From DAIDKA01 sp036489445 (GTDB taxonomy: Bacteria; Pseudomonadota; Gammaproteobacteria; Steroidobacterales; Steroidobacteraceae): a stretch of DNA of 64,000 nucleotides. The DNA lies in assembly GCA_036489445.1 (NCBI GenBank), contig DASXFV010000056.1, positions 24,941 through 88,940 of the forward strand, written 5' to 3'. The first letter of the stretch is position 1, and each line of letters opens with the position of its first letter. Below the pieces are notes generated by a model. The model had not been told where the DNA came from. It did no database searches and saw only the letters and a program-made list of their open reading frames with translations. This document shows, piece after piece, positions 44,794 to 53,033 of the stretch. The translations under genes and the position numbers were made by a program.

Positions 44794-44823
44794 CTGAGGA
44801 CTCTGTCATGGCAGAGTCCTCAG
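44794..44823. terminator. Strong hairpin between convergent genes
   Basis: CTGAGGACTCTG (44794-44805) and CAGAGTCCTCAG (44812-44823) form a perfect 12-pair stem with a six-base loop. Neither strand has a T-run after it. It lies between the stops of the RRM gene and the helicase gene, so a bidirectional terminator or transcript-stabilising hairpin is likely. Confidence 0.6.
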
Positions 44824-44833
44824 GAAATGGCTG

Positions 44834-46966
44834 TCACCACATTTCCTTGAGACGGGCGCCGACATCGAGCGCGGAATTGCCCGCATCCCCCAGTATCGCC
44901 TCGTCAGCTTTCGCCCCATGAATCGCGGTGGCGTCAAACGCCTTCAGGACCTTGTCGGTCATGAAGCGACTGCGACCACCATAGACATGTCCGTCGGAGC
45001 TCTTTGGCTGACTGACGATCTGGAATTTCAATGGGCTGTACAGCATCAATTCATTGCGCGCGCGGGTCATGGCCACATACAGCAGCCGCCGTTCCTCTTC
45101 GATCAGCTCGGGCTTGCGGGTGGCGAATTCGGACGGGAAGCTGCCATCCACGACATTCAGCAGATACACCGTGTCCCACTCCATGCCCTTGGCGGAATGG
45201 ATGGTGGACAGCACCAGGTAGTCCTCATCCAGGTTCGGCCTGGCGGCCAGATCACTGGTCGCATCGGGCGGGTCCAGCGTCAGCTCCGTGATGAACCGCT
45301 CCCGGGACGGAAACTGGCCGGACACCAGCTCCAGCTGATCCAGATCCCCGATCCGGGTATGCACGCTCTCATAGATGCGCTCCAGATGCGGTTTGTACCA
45401 TTCGCGCACCAGGTGCACCTGCCCGGGCCATTCGCGCTGCGGGTCCATCAGGATCTGCAGCAGCTCCGAGAGTTTCTCGATTTCGGCCGGTTCCACGTGC
45501 GGCGCGCGGAAGGTGGCGAGTGCGCTGGCGGCATGCTCCTGTTGCGCCAGATGTGCGATGGCACGCTGCGCATTCGCCGGCCCCATGCCCGGCAGCAGCT
45601 GCAGGGCGCGGAACGCGGCCATCTGATTGCGCGGATTGTCAGCCCAGCGCAATAGCGACAGCAGGTCCTTGACATGCGCGGCTTCCAGGAAGCGCAGGCC
45701 GCCGTATTTGACGAACGGAATCTGCCGGCGCGTCAGTTCAATCTCCAGCAGATCACTGTGGCTGCCGCTGCGAAACAGCACCGCCTGGCGTCGCAAGGGG
45801 ATCTGTGCCTCACGTCGGCGCAGCACTTCAATGCACACTGACTCGGCCTGCATGGCCAGATCGTCCACCGTGACCACCCGCGGCCGCTGGCCTGCACCGC
45901 GCACGGCCAGCAGATGCTTGCGGAACTGGCGCGGCGCATCGGCCATCAAGGCGTTGGCGCCATCCAGGACCTGCTGGGTGGAGCGGTAGTTTTGCGCCAG
46001 CGTGATGACCTCGGCGCGCGGCTCGAACTGGTCAGGAAAATTCAGGATATTTTCCACCGTTGCGGCGCGAAACGAATAAATGGCCTGCGCGTCATCCCCG
46101 ACGACGGTCAGCCCACGGCCATCCGGCCGCAGCGCGCGCAGGATCTGCGCCTGCAGCACATTCGTGTCCTGGTACTCATCCACCAGCACATGATCAAAAT
46201 GGCCGCCGATATGCTGCGCCAGCTTCGGCTCGCTCATCATGATGTGCCAGTAGAGCAGCAGATCGTCGTAGTCGAGAATGCCGTAGGACTGTTTGCGCTG
46301 CACATAGGCACGATACAGCCGGGTCAGTTCCTCTTCCCATTGAACACACCACGGATATTGCTCATCCAGCGATTCCTTCAGGGACTTGCGGGTGTTGACC
46401 CGATGTGAATAGATCGCCAGACACGTGTCGCGCCGCGGGAAGCGCTGCTCCTTGCCGTCAAAACCCAGCTCCTGGCGGATGGCATCCATGAGATCAGCAC
46501 TGTCGCCACGATCGATCACCGTGAACTGGGGATCCAGCTTCAGGTGCCGTGCGTAATGGCGCAGCAGCCGGTTCGCCATCGAATGGAAGGTGCCTGCCCA
46601 GGACAGACGTTGTGCCAGGACCTGGTTGAGGCCTCCCAGGGGCTCATTGGTGGCCTGCTTGACGATGTCACGTGCGCGGCGCCGCATCTCCTGGGCGGCG
46701 CGCCGGCTGAACGTCAGCATCATGATGCGCGCCGGGTCCACGCCATTCATGGCCAGGTAAGCGACGCGGTGCGCCAGGGTATTGGTCTTGCCGGTGCCGG
46801 CGCCGGCGATGACCAGCAGCGGCCCCGCCTCCACGCCCTGCTCCGCAACGGCGCCGCTCACCTGGCCGATAAATGTAACGCTCTGCTCGCCACCGCGGGC
46901 CTCACCGAAGGTCACGGCCTTGCGCTGGGCGGAATTCAAAGCGGTCATGTATGCGGGTGTCGTCAT
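44834..46966 (-). CDS. UvrD/Rep-type superfamily 1 ATP-dependent helicase
   Basis: The 710-residue protein has all SF1A motifs: Walker A GAGTGKTNTLAHR, VDEYQDTN (motif II), GDDAQAIYSFRAA (III), NYRSTQQVL (IV), TIHSAKGMEWDTV (V) and LYVAMTRARNEL (VI). Between the LNSAQRKAV Q-motif and Walker A there are about 30 extra residues (GEARGGEQSVTF onwards) that E. coli UvrD and Rep lack. This longer-N-terminus type is common as an extra UvrD-like helicase. It is not one I would call UvrD, Rep or PcrA by name. A P-loop kinase gene ends ten bases upstream. Confidence 0.9.
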   Translation of the reverse strand: MTTPAYMTALNSAQRKAVTFGEARGGEQSVTFIGQVSGAVAEQGVEAGPLLVIAGAGTGKTNTLAHRVAYLAMNGVDPARIMMLTFSRRAAQEMRRRARDIVKQATNEPLGGLNQVLAQRLSWAGTFHSMANRLLRHYARHLKLDPQFTVIDRGDSADLMDAIRQELGFDGKEQRFPRRDTCLAIYSHRVNTRKSLKESLDEQYPWCVQWEEELTRLYRAYVQRKQSYGILDYDDLLLYWHIMMSEPKLAQHIGGHFDHVLVDEYQDTNVLQAQILRALRPDGRGLTVVGDDAQAIYSFRAATVENILNFPDQFEPRAEVITLAQNYRSTQQVLDGANALMADAPRQFRKHLLAVRGAGQRPRVVTVDDLAMQAESVCIEVLRRREAQIPLRRQAVLFRSGSHSDLLEIELTRRQIPFVKYGGLRFLEAAHVKDLLSLLRWADNPRNQMAAFRALQLLPGMGPANAQRAIAHLAQQEHAASALATFRAPHVEPAEIEKLSELLQILMDPQREWPGQVHLVREWYKPHLERIYESVHTRIGDLDQLELVSGQFPSRERFITELTLDPPDATSDLAARPNLDEDYLVLSTIHSAKGMEWDTVYLLNVVDGSFPSEFATRKPELIEEERRLLYVAMTRARNELMLYSPLKFQIVSQPKSSDGHVYGGRSRFMTDKVLKAFDATAIHGAKADEAILGDAGNSALDVGARLKEMW

Positions 46967-46976
46967 GCCCGACCCA

Positions 46977-47531
46977 CTATACGAGGTGACGGTGGGTGAG
47001 GCTACGGATCAGCGCACAACCGGGCGCCGGATCAATCAGGCCACTGTCATGCACGAAGCGCTCACCCGGGATGTCCAGATACGCAGCGTCCTGCACCGGC
47101 GCCTGCGCCACCCATGAGGCGTCCTGATGTCCGCGATGCCGCGTGGCATCCCGCGCGCGGGCGCGCAGGCGCTCCTGTCGCAGCGGTTCCGGGGCGCGGC
47201 ATAGCACTTGGACGCAGCTTGCCAGGCCGTGATGCCTCAGCACGGTACGCAGGGCAGGCTCATGCTCCAGCGGGCGAAAATTGCCCTCCAGCACCACCGC
47301 ACCCCCCTGCGCCAGCAGCTCATCAGCGAGGGCGAAGAGCACCGCGAAACTGGCATCGCTCAGGCGCCTGGAGGCCGCGGGGTCGGCTGCCCCCAGTACA
47401 TCCAGCAGCGGCTCCTTGATGCAGTCCTTCGACAGCAGGGGTGAGTGGAGCTCGCGGGCGAGCCCGCGCGCGAGCAGCGTCTTGCCAGTGGCCGGCAGAC
47501 CGGTGACCAGAAACACGCCCCGTGCAGTCAT
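46977..47531 (-). CDS. P-loop (AAA/kinase-like) NTP-binding protein
   Basis: A 184-residue P-loop protein with Walker A GLPATGKT at residues 11-18 and an LEGNF strand followed by a helical lid (PLRQERLRARARD). It resembles small kinases related to chloramphenicol phosphotransferase or gluconate kinase, but the substrate cannot be read. It is co-directional with the downstream helicase, ten bases apart, and its start is only 18 bases from the divergent Nudix gene. Confidence 0.75.
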   Translation of the reverse strand: MTARGVFLVTGLPATGKTLLARGLARELHSPLLSKDCIKEPLLDVLGAADPAASRRLSDASFAVLFALADELLAQGGAVVLEGNFRPLEHEPALRTVLRHHGLASCVQVLCRAPEPLRQERLRARARDATRHRGHQDASWVAQAPVQDAAYLDIPGERFVHDSGLIDPAPGCALIRSLTHRHLV

Positions 47532-47549
47532 TCGGATATCCTAGCTGCA

Positions 47550-48089
47550 ATGAGCACACCCAACAGCACCCGGCACTATCAGGGTCGCGTCATCAGCGTG
47601 ACGGTCGACGATGTCACCCTGCCGAACGGCCGACAGGCGGCCCTCGAGGTGGTGCATCACCCAGGCGGCGCAGCCATCGTGGCCCTCAATGACCTGCAGC
47701 AGGTATGCCTGTTGCGTCAGTACCGGTACGTTGCGGGCGGTTGGATCTGGGAACTGCCCGCGGGCAAGCTCGAGTCAGCAGAGCCCCCGGAGCTTACCGC
47801 GCGTCGTGAACTCACCGAGGAGGCCGGAGTGGTCGCCACCGACTGGGTGAGCCTCGGCTCACTGTTGAGTTCGCCGGGGGTCTTCTCCGAAGTCATCCAC
47901 CTGTACCTCGCCCAGGGCCTCTCCAGCGCCCGCTCCCAGTTGGAGGACCACGAAGTTCTGGAGGTGCACTGGGTGAGTTTCCGCCAGGCCTGCGACATGG
48001 CGCTGTCAGGTGAGCTGCGCGATGCCAAGACCATCATCGGAGTGCTCCGCGCCGCGCATCAGCTGGGCATGACGCTTACACAAGCCTGA
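47550..48089 (+). CDS. Nudix hydrolase, ADP-ribose pyrophosphatase-like
   Basis: This 179-residue protein contains the full Nudix box, GKLESAEPPELTARRELTEE followed by AGV (Gly72 to Val94), which binds metal and hydrolyses nucleoside diphosphate derivatives. The preceding LLRQYRYVAGGWIWELPAG is typical of ADP-ribose or sugar-nucleotide pyrophosphatases (NudF group). ATG 47550 is preferred; the frame runs open further upstream only antisense to the kinase gene. A hairpin follows at 48102. Confidence 0.9.
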   Translation: MSTPNSTRHYQGRVISVTVDDVTLPNGRQAALEVVHHPGGAAIVALNDLQQVCLLRQYRYVAGGWIWELPAGKLESAEPPELTARRELTEEAGVVATDWVSLGSLLSSPGVFSEVIHLYLAQGLSSARSQLEDHEVLEVHWVSFRQACDMALSGELRDAKTIIGVLRAAHQLGMTLTQA

Positions 48090-48101
48090 CGGCCCGTACC
48101 A

Positions 48102-48131
48102 GGCAAAATGGCCGATTTCGCCCCTTTTGCC
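48102..48131. repeat. Inverted repeat after the Nudix gene
   Basis: GGCAAAA (48102-48108) and TTTTGCC (48125-48131) pair, with GGC/GCC pairing possible inside. It begins 12 bases after the Nudix stop. No T-run follows, so terminator function is uncertain. Confidence 0.4.
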
Positions 48132-48193
48132 AGGCGCCGATCTGACCGTTTCGTGACCTGGGGCGCACTGAGGGCACAGCCGAAGGCCCTACA

Positions 48194-48583
48194 ATGTCGC
48201 TGGAAGCAAACTGTATTGGGTGTGACTTAATCACCGTGAAAGCCAAAAAGGACGCCGGTCCTCCCCAACCATTGACGGCGGCGGGTCCCTCGGAGCGTAG
48301 GCGCATTGCCAAGATCGTGCGGGACGACAGGGATACTGCGACTGTGGAATGGCTGGATGCACCGAAGGACTACGCCCGGGTGCCTCTGTCCATCGAGAGT
48401 ACGCTGCCGCGGGGGCGCATCCGGCCCGTGGGCGGCTACGATCCCTACGAGACGATTTCACCACCGCGCAAGACCAAGGCCATCAAGGACGAACGGCCGG
48501 CGAAGCGCGATCTGCGCAAGCTGTCGCAATGGATCAAGCAGATGCGCGCGCTCGAGGAACGCAAGAAGCGCGGCGAGGACTGA
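48194..48583 (+). CDS. Hypothetical basic protein
   Basis: I do not recognise this 129-residue protein. The N-terminal part has a CIGC pair; the middle has a short beta-like segment (IVRDDRDTATVEWLDAP) and the C-terminal 40 residues are highly charged and helical (KRDLRKLSQWIKQMRALEERKKR). No signal peptide or membrane helix. Composition fits neighbouring genes. It converges on the CpeT-like lipoprotein gene. Confidence 0.6.
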   Translation: MSLEANCIGCDLITVKAKKDAGPPQPLTAAGPSERRRIAKIVRDDRDTATVEWLDAPKDYARVPLSIESTLPRGRIRPVGGYDPYETISPPRKTKAIKDERPAKRDLRKLSQWIKQMRALEERKKRGED

Positions 48584-48612
48584 TCCGAAGCGATTCAGTG
48601 CGTCGCCTGCGC

Positions 48613-49296
48613 CTACAGCTGCGAATTGCTGCGCTTTCGCAGACGGATGAACGGCTCCACCTCGGTCCCGTACACCAGAGTGCCATCGCTGTCGAAAGCC
48701 TGCTCACTCAAGCCCAACTGATCGGCTGTCAGCTCCATGCGCCAGTGCGCGGAGACGGCTGCCGGCACCGATTCCGGCGTCGAATGGCACAGCTTCGGAT
48801 CGTTGCTGGCAGAGAAGCCATCGACCGTCTTCTTCCACTGCAGCGAGCAGCCCGTCAGCAGCTTCAGATCCGCCGGCTGCAGCGAGGAGAACAGCTCCGG
48901 CGTGTCAGCTCCGTTCTTCCAGCGCTTCGGTTCACTGAACGCCCATACCGTCTCGATGATCTTGTCCTTCACCACCTCGAAGGAAATGATGAACTGCTCC
49001 GTGATGTGGGTCGGATCATTGGTATCGGCCAGCTGCATGTACAGCACATGCTCGCCGACCATGAGCGAATCCACTCTGGAGATCACCGCGCTGACCGCGG
49101 GATGCACATACCCACCGTGCTTGCGGTCCGTTGCGACCTGCGCGCGGTTGTCGTAGTGACCCAGCAGCCAGCTCTCCAGCTGCACCTCCTGCGCGTCCTC
49201 CTTGCTGGACTGCGGGGTCGCGCAACCTCCCAGCGTGACCACCGCCACCGCCAGCACCACGGCGAATCCGTTGCGCTGCGCCCGGCCGCGAGCCAT
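48613..49296 (-). CDS. Lipoprotein of the CpcT/CpeT-like fold family
   Basis: From ATG 49296 (AGGG upstream) the signal peptide ends in a lipobox LGGC, so the protein is probably an outer- or inner-membrane lipoprotein. The mature part reads LESWLLGHYDNRAQ, then a long beta-rich region with GCSLQWKK, ending MELTADQLGLSEQAFDSDGTLVYG. That layout recalls CpcT/CpeT chromophore lyase-like proteins, which also occur in non-photosynthetic bacteria with unknown roles. Four mature cysteines could form disulfides with the lipid cysteine excluded. It is the last gene after the ATP-grasp gene, about 50 bases downstream. ATG 49326 is an alternative start. Confidence 0.7.
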   Translation of the reverse strand: MARGRAQRNGFAVVLAVAVVTLGGCATPQSSKEDAQEVQLESWLLGHYDNRAQVATDRKHGGYVHPAVSAVISRVDSLMVGEHVLYMQLADTNDPTHITEQFIISFEVVKDKIIETVWAFSEPKRWKNGADTPELFSSLQPADLKLLTGCSLQWKKTVDGFSASNDPKLCHSTPESVPAAVSAHWRMELTADQLGLSEQAFDSDGTLVYGTEVEPFIRLRKRSNSQL

Positions 49297-49350
49297 CGCG
49301 CCCTGATCTGTCCTGTATTTACCCATGCCGAATGCGGACTCCCGTGAACG

Positions 49351-50385
49351 TCAGCCGTAGGTGGCGCGCCATTGTGCGCGGTAGGTGAGCCCCAGTGTCA
49401 TCAGCCGCTCGAGCAGTTCATCGTAGCCCTGTCCGGCCGCGCGCGCCGATTCGGCGAAATCCTCGGTTGCCGTCAGATTGGGGTTGGCGTTGGCCTCCAG
49501 CACATAAACCTCGCCCTGGTCGGTCACCCGGAAGTCCATGCGCGCATAGCCCGACAGGCCCAGCGCCCGATAGATGCGGCGCGAGAGTTTGTCCAGGCGG
49601 GCCTCCACGGCCTGGGGCAGGTCCCGGGCCGCGTGCGTGGTGATGCCGTAGCGCTCCTGGTAATTGCGATCCCATTTGACCTTGCGGGTCGCGATGGCCG
49701 CCGAGGTGTCCGGCATGGTGCCAAAGACCATTTCCCACACCGGCAGTCGGTGCAGGCGCTCATTGCCCATGACGCCCACGTACAGCTCCCGGCCGGCGAT
49801 GTATTCCTCCACCAGTGCATCCGAACCCACCTGATCGTGGACGAACTGGATGCGCTCCTTGAGCTTCGCCGCATCCTCCACGACGGAGGCCTGCGCAATG
49901 CCCACGGATGCATCCTCGATGGTGGACTTCACGAACAGGGGAAAGCGCAATCGGTGCGGGACATTCACGCGGGCGCCGCGACGGAACACGGCGAATTTGG
50001 GCGTGGGAATGCGGTGATAGGACAGCAGCTGCTTGCACAGCGGCTTGTCACGCGACAGCAGCAGGCCGCGCGGATTGCAACCGGTGTACGGCTGACGCAG
50101 CAGCTCCAGGAAGGCCACAACATGCTGGTCGTAGGTGCCGATGCCGTCAAACTCCTCCAGGAGATTGAAAACCACATCCGGTTTCCAGTCGGCGACCGAG
50201 GTACGCAGGTCAGTGAGGCTGTCGAGCACCCCGACGCAGAGCACCTCATGTCCGCGCGCCTTGAGCGTCGAGATGACGTCGTACTCGGTCCGCCATTCGG
50301 CGATCTGCTTCTCGGTGCTCCCTGCCAATGTGTCGGGAGGCACCAGACTGGAGTGCAGAACAACCAGCACACGCTGTTTTTTCAT
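49351..50385 (-). CDS. ATP-grasp ligase, D-alanine-D-alanine ligase-like
   Basis: The 344-residue protein has the three ATP-grasp parts: an N-terminal Rossmann-like region (RVLVVLHSSLVPP), a lysine strand in FPLFVKSTIEDASVGIAQ, EEYIAGRELYVGVMGN, and metal-binding YVLEANANPNLT. D-Ala-D-Ala ligase relatives join a carboxylate to an amine with ATP. It lacks the context of ddl (no mur genes), so a peptide or amino-acid ligase with another substrate is more likely. It overlaps the upstream metallopeptidase gene by four bases and is followed closely by the lipoprotein gene. Confidence 0.85.
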   Translation of the reverse strand: MKKQRVLVVLHSSLVPPDTLAGSTEKQIAEWRTEYDVISTLKARGHEVLCVGVLDSLTDLRTSVADWKPDVVFNLLEEFDGIGTYDQHVVAFLELLRQPYTGCNPRGLLLSRDKPLCKQLLSYHRIPTPKFAVFRRGARVNVPHRLRFPLFVKSTIEDASVGIAQASVVEDAAKLKERIQFVHDQVGSDALVEEYIAGRELYVGVMGNERLHRLPVWEMVFGTMPDTSAAIATRKVKWDRNYQERYGITTHAARDLPQAVEARLDKLSRRIYRALGLSGYARMDFRVTDQGEVYVLEANANPNLTATEDFAESARAAGQGYDELLERLMTLGLTYRAQWRATYG

Positions 50386-51476
50386 AGCGGGAAAAGTGGC
50401 GTCTCACCCTGGGCGTACAGCCTCGCGAGTCGGATCAGCAGCCAGCGGGCATGCCGCCCGGCATCACGGCGATTGCCGCGCACATGAAGTTTCAAAGCGT
50501 CGCACCGTTCCATGATCATACGCAGTAGCTGATAGATACTATACCGCTCGATCTTCAGTTCGCGCGAGACTGAATTGACCAGCTGTGTCTTCATCGAGCG
50601 CATCAGGGTGCTGGCGCGCACCGCGCCACGGGGCAACGGTTGGGCCCGAAACACCTTCTGCACGAGCTCCTCGATCATGCCGCGCCGGTCGCTGCCGCGG
50701 CGCGCGAGCTTGTCGCGATAGACCTCCGCCAAAGTCCGGGTATCCGTGGCGATGGATTCGACATGGCGGCGATTGCGCACCGGGGCGGTGCGATCACGCA
50801 CACTCGACATCAGCTCATCGACCCGGCACAACTTCTGGAACGCCGGCCATTGCGCGTAGGCACGGCGCCAGTTGGAATTGGGTTTGAGCCAGACCGCGAA
50901 GGTCTCGGCGAAATCCTCCGTCGGATGGGCCTGGGCATACCATTCGCCCAGATGATGCACATAGCGGCGGCTGCCGGGACGGGCCCGGTAGCGTTCCGGG
51001 TACGGCAACGAGGCCGGACCGAACATCTCCCGCCAGCCCGCGCGGCGGCGCAGGCGGTAGGCATTATCGAGCGCGTGACCGGCCTCATGCCGCAGGATGC
51101 GCATCAGCCAGCGGGTATTGCCGCCCTCCACTTCGTGCATCATGCGCCGCTCGAGCCGCTCGAGGCGTGGGTGCGCCAGGTAGAATGGTACGGCAATGCC
51201 GGGCACACCGTCCGGCGAGAACCACTCCTCCGCAAGCCAGGCGTGTGGTTTGAATTCGATGCCGCGGCCCACAAGCTCCGCGTACAGACGCTGCATCGGA
51301 CGCGCCAGGCGCGACTCCTCGAGCGTCAGGTTCAGATCGCAGAGGCGCACTTGCAGCAGCTCCTCATCCCTCAGTCGCACCCACGCGCGCGCGCGCCGCT
51401 GCGGGGTCGGCTTGACTGCGCGCGCCGGGGCGGCAGCGCGGGCGGCTCGCCTGGGTGTGGACGCTCTCGAGGGCAT
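50382..51476 (-). CDS. Putative zinc-binding metallopeptidase
   Basis: The 364-residue protein has HEAGH at residues 130-134 (zinc-binding HExxH) and a later YAQAHPTEDFAETFAVWL with Glu187/Glu191 that could be the third ligand. The N terminus is Arg/Ala-rich and has no signal peptide, and the C-terminal 130 residues are basic and helical. It belongs to the putative zinc-binding metallopeptidase group of unknown substrate. The stop overlaps the ATP-grasp start (ATGA-type), strongly suggesting joint function. The tyrosine-phosphatase gene lies 33 bases upstream. Confidence 0.8.
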   Translation of the reverse strand: MPSRASTPRRAARAAAPARAVKPTPQRRARAWVRLRDEELLQVRLCDLNLTLEESRLARPMQRLYAELVGRGIEFKPHAWLAEEWFSPDGVPGIAVPFYLAHPRLERLERRMMHEVEGGNTRWLMRILRHEAGHALDNAYRLRRRAGWREMFGPASLPYPERYRARPGSRRYVHHLGEWYAQAHPTEDFAETFAVWLKPNSNWRRAYAQWPAFQKLCRVDELMSSVRDRTAPVRNRRHVESIATDTRTLAEVYRDKLARRGSDRRGMIEELVQKVFRAQPLPRGAVRASTLMRSMKTQLVNSVSRELKIERYSIYQLLRMIMERCDALKLHVRGNRRDAGRHARWLLIRLARLYAQGETPLFPL

Positions 51477-51509
51477 GCCCTAAGCCTAACATCGGGCCTG
51501 GAGCTTCTG

Positions 51510-52076
51510 TCAGCCCGTCTGCTCGATCTCCTGGTCCGGCGCCGGGTCCCTCCCCGGGCCCGTCTGCCAGTTGGCGACGAAGTGGCGCTGCTCGCGGGTT
51601 TCGGGGATGGAGGGCCAGCGCTTGGCCCGGGCGCATTGCTGCCAGCAGCGGTTCAGTTCATCCAGCGCACTCTCGCCACTGAGCCCCTGCTCCACCAGCT
51701 GGCACCCCAGTACCGTGCCGGTGCGGCCGATTCCCATACGGCAGTGCACATAAATGCAGCGCCCGGCGGCCAACGCACTGCCGAGGGCGAACAGGATCTG
51801 GCGCATGTAGGGGCGGTCCACCGGCAGCCCATGGTCCTGGATCGGCAGATGGAAGTACCAGATATCCGCGGGCAACTCCGCGCTGTAGGCGGGCAACTCG
51901 CCGGGCCGCGTCAGGTTCACGAAGCAATCGACGCCCGCATCCAGCAGCGCGCGCAGACGCCGCTGGGTGTCTGGCGCCGTGTCCCCGCCGGGGTATTCAC
52001 CGCCCAGCAATCTGCCCGGGAGCAGCCAGTAACTGTTGGGCAGCGGCGGGGTATCGACAGCAGCCGGGGGGCTCAA
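51510..52076 (-). CDS. Protein tyrosine/dual-specificity phosphatase-like
   Basis: The 188-residue protein has the CX5R loop HCRMGIGRTG with Cys112 and Arg118, and a possible general acid Asp81 in IQDHGLPVD. This is the cysteine-phosphatase fold. The target could be protein phosphotyrosine, inositol phosphate or another phosphate ester. It overlaps ttcA by four bases, so it is translated from the same message. Confidence 0.87.
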   Translation of the reverse strand: MSPPAAVDTPPLPNSYWLLPGRLLGGEYPGGDTAPDTQRRLRALLDAGVDCFVNLTRPGELPAYSAELPADIWYFHLPIQDHGLPVDRPYMRQILFALGSALAAGRCIYVHCRMGIGRTGTVLGCQLVEQGLSGESALDELNRCWQQCARAKRWPSIPETREQRHFVANWQTGPGRDPAPDQEIEQTG

Positions 52077-53020
52077 GGCACCGCCGCCAGGGGCCGTGAA
52101 GGGGGATTGTGTCCGGTATCCGCCGCGGCCAGGACATCCTCTTCTTCCAGGGTCATGGGCACGATGTGATCCAGCCCCAGCAGGTCCCCGGGGGACGGTG
52201 ACGCCGGGTCCGTGCTGCGCCGCAATGCATCCAATCCGGAGAAATCATGCAGCCGGGTATCGACCAGATGACTGGGTGCGACATTACGCAACGCGGCAAA
52301 AATGGTCTGCACCCGACCGGGGAACTCGTGCTCCCAGGTGGCCAGCATTTTCTTGACCTGCAGGCGCTGCAGGTTCTGCTGCGAGCCGCACAGCGTGCAG
52401 GGAATGATCGGGAAGTCGCGGGCTGCCGCATAGCGGCTGATCTGCGCTTCACTGACATAGGCCAACGGGCGGATGACGCTATGTCGCGCATCGTCGGAGA
52501 GCAGCTTGGGGGCCATGGCCTTGAGGCGCCCGCCAAAGAACAGATTCAGAAAGAAGGTTTCCAGGATGTCATCGCGGTGGTGGCCGAGCGCTATGCGGGT
52601 GATGCCATGCTCGGCGGCATAACGGTACAGCGCGCCGCGCCGCAGGCGTGAGCACAGGCCACACATCGTGCGGCCCTCGGGCACCACCCGTTTCACGACA
52701 CTGTAGGTGTCCTGCTCGATGATGTGGTAGGGGACGCCCAGACGCCGCAGATACTCAGGCAGGACGTCTGCGGGAAAGCCCGGCTGCTTCTGGTCCAGGT
52801 TGACGGCCACCAGGCTGAAGTCCACCGGCGCACCGCGCTGCAGGGACAAGAGGATGTCCAGCAACGTGTAGGAATCCTTGCCGCCGGACAGGCACACCAT
52901 GACGCGATCACCCGCGCGAATCATGCCGAAGTCATCGATGGCCTTACCCACCTGGCCGCGCAAGTGCGATTGCAGCCGCTGCGCAGTGCGCGACAGGCCC
53001 AGATCGTGCGCGGTAGTCAT
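52073..53020 (-). CDS. ttcA: tRNA 2-thiocytidine biosynthesis protein
   Basis: TtcA puts sulfur on cytidine 32 of tRNA. The 315-residue PP-loop ATPase has the SGGKDSYTLLD pyrophosphate loop, the CGLCSRLRRG motif and PCTLCGSQ, which bind an iron-sulfur cluster. LGHHRDDILETFFLNLFFGG is also conserved. The tyrosine-phosphatase gene follows with a four-base overlap and the M32 peptidase gene ends 13 bases upstream. Confidence 0.95.
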   Translation of the reverse strand: MTTAHDLGLSRTAQRLQSHLRGQVGKAIDDFGMIRAGDRVMVCLSGGKDSYTLLDILLSLQRGAPVDFSLVAVNLDQKQPGFPADVLPEYLRRLGVPYHIIEQDTYSVVKRVVPEGRTMCGLCSRLRRGALYRYAAEHGITRIALGHHRDDILETFFLNLFFGGRLKAMAPKLLSDDARHSVIRPLAYVSEAQISRYAAARDFPIIPCTLCGSQQNLQRLQVKKMLATWEHEFPGRVQTIFAALRNVAPSHLVDTRLHDFSGLDALRRSTDPASPSPGDLLGLDHIVPMTLEEEDVLAAADTGHNPPSRPLAAVP

Positions 53021-53033
53021 CTTTGTTTAAGGG

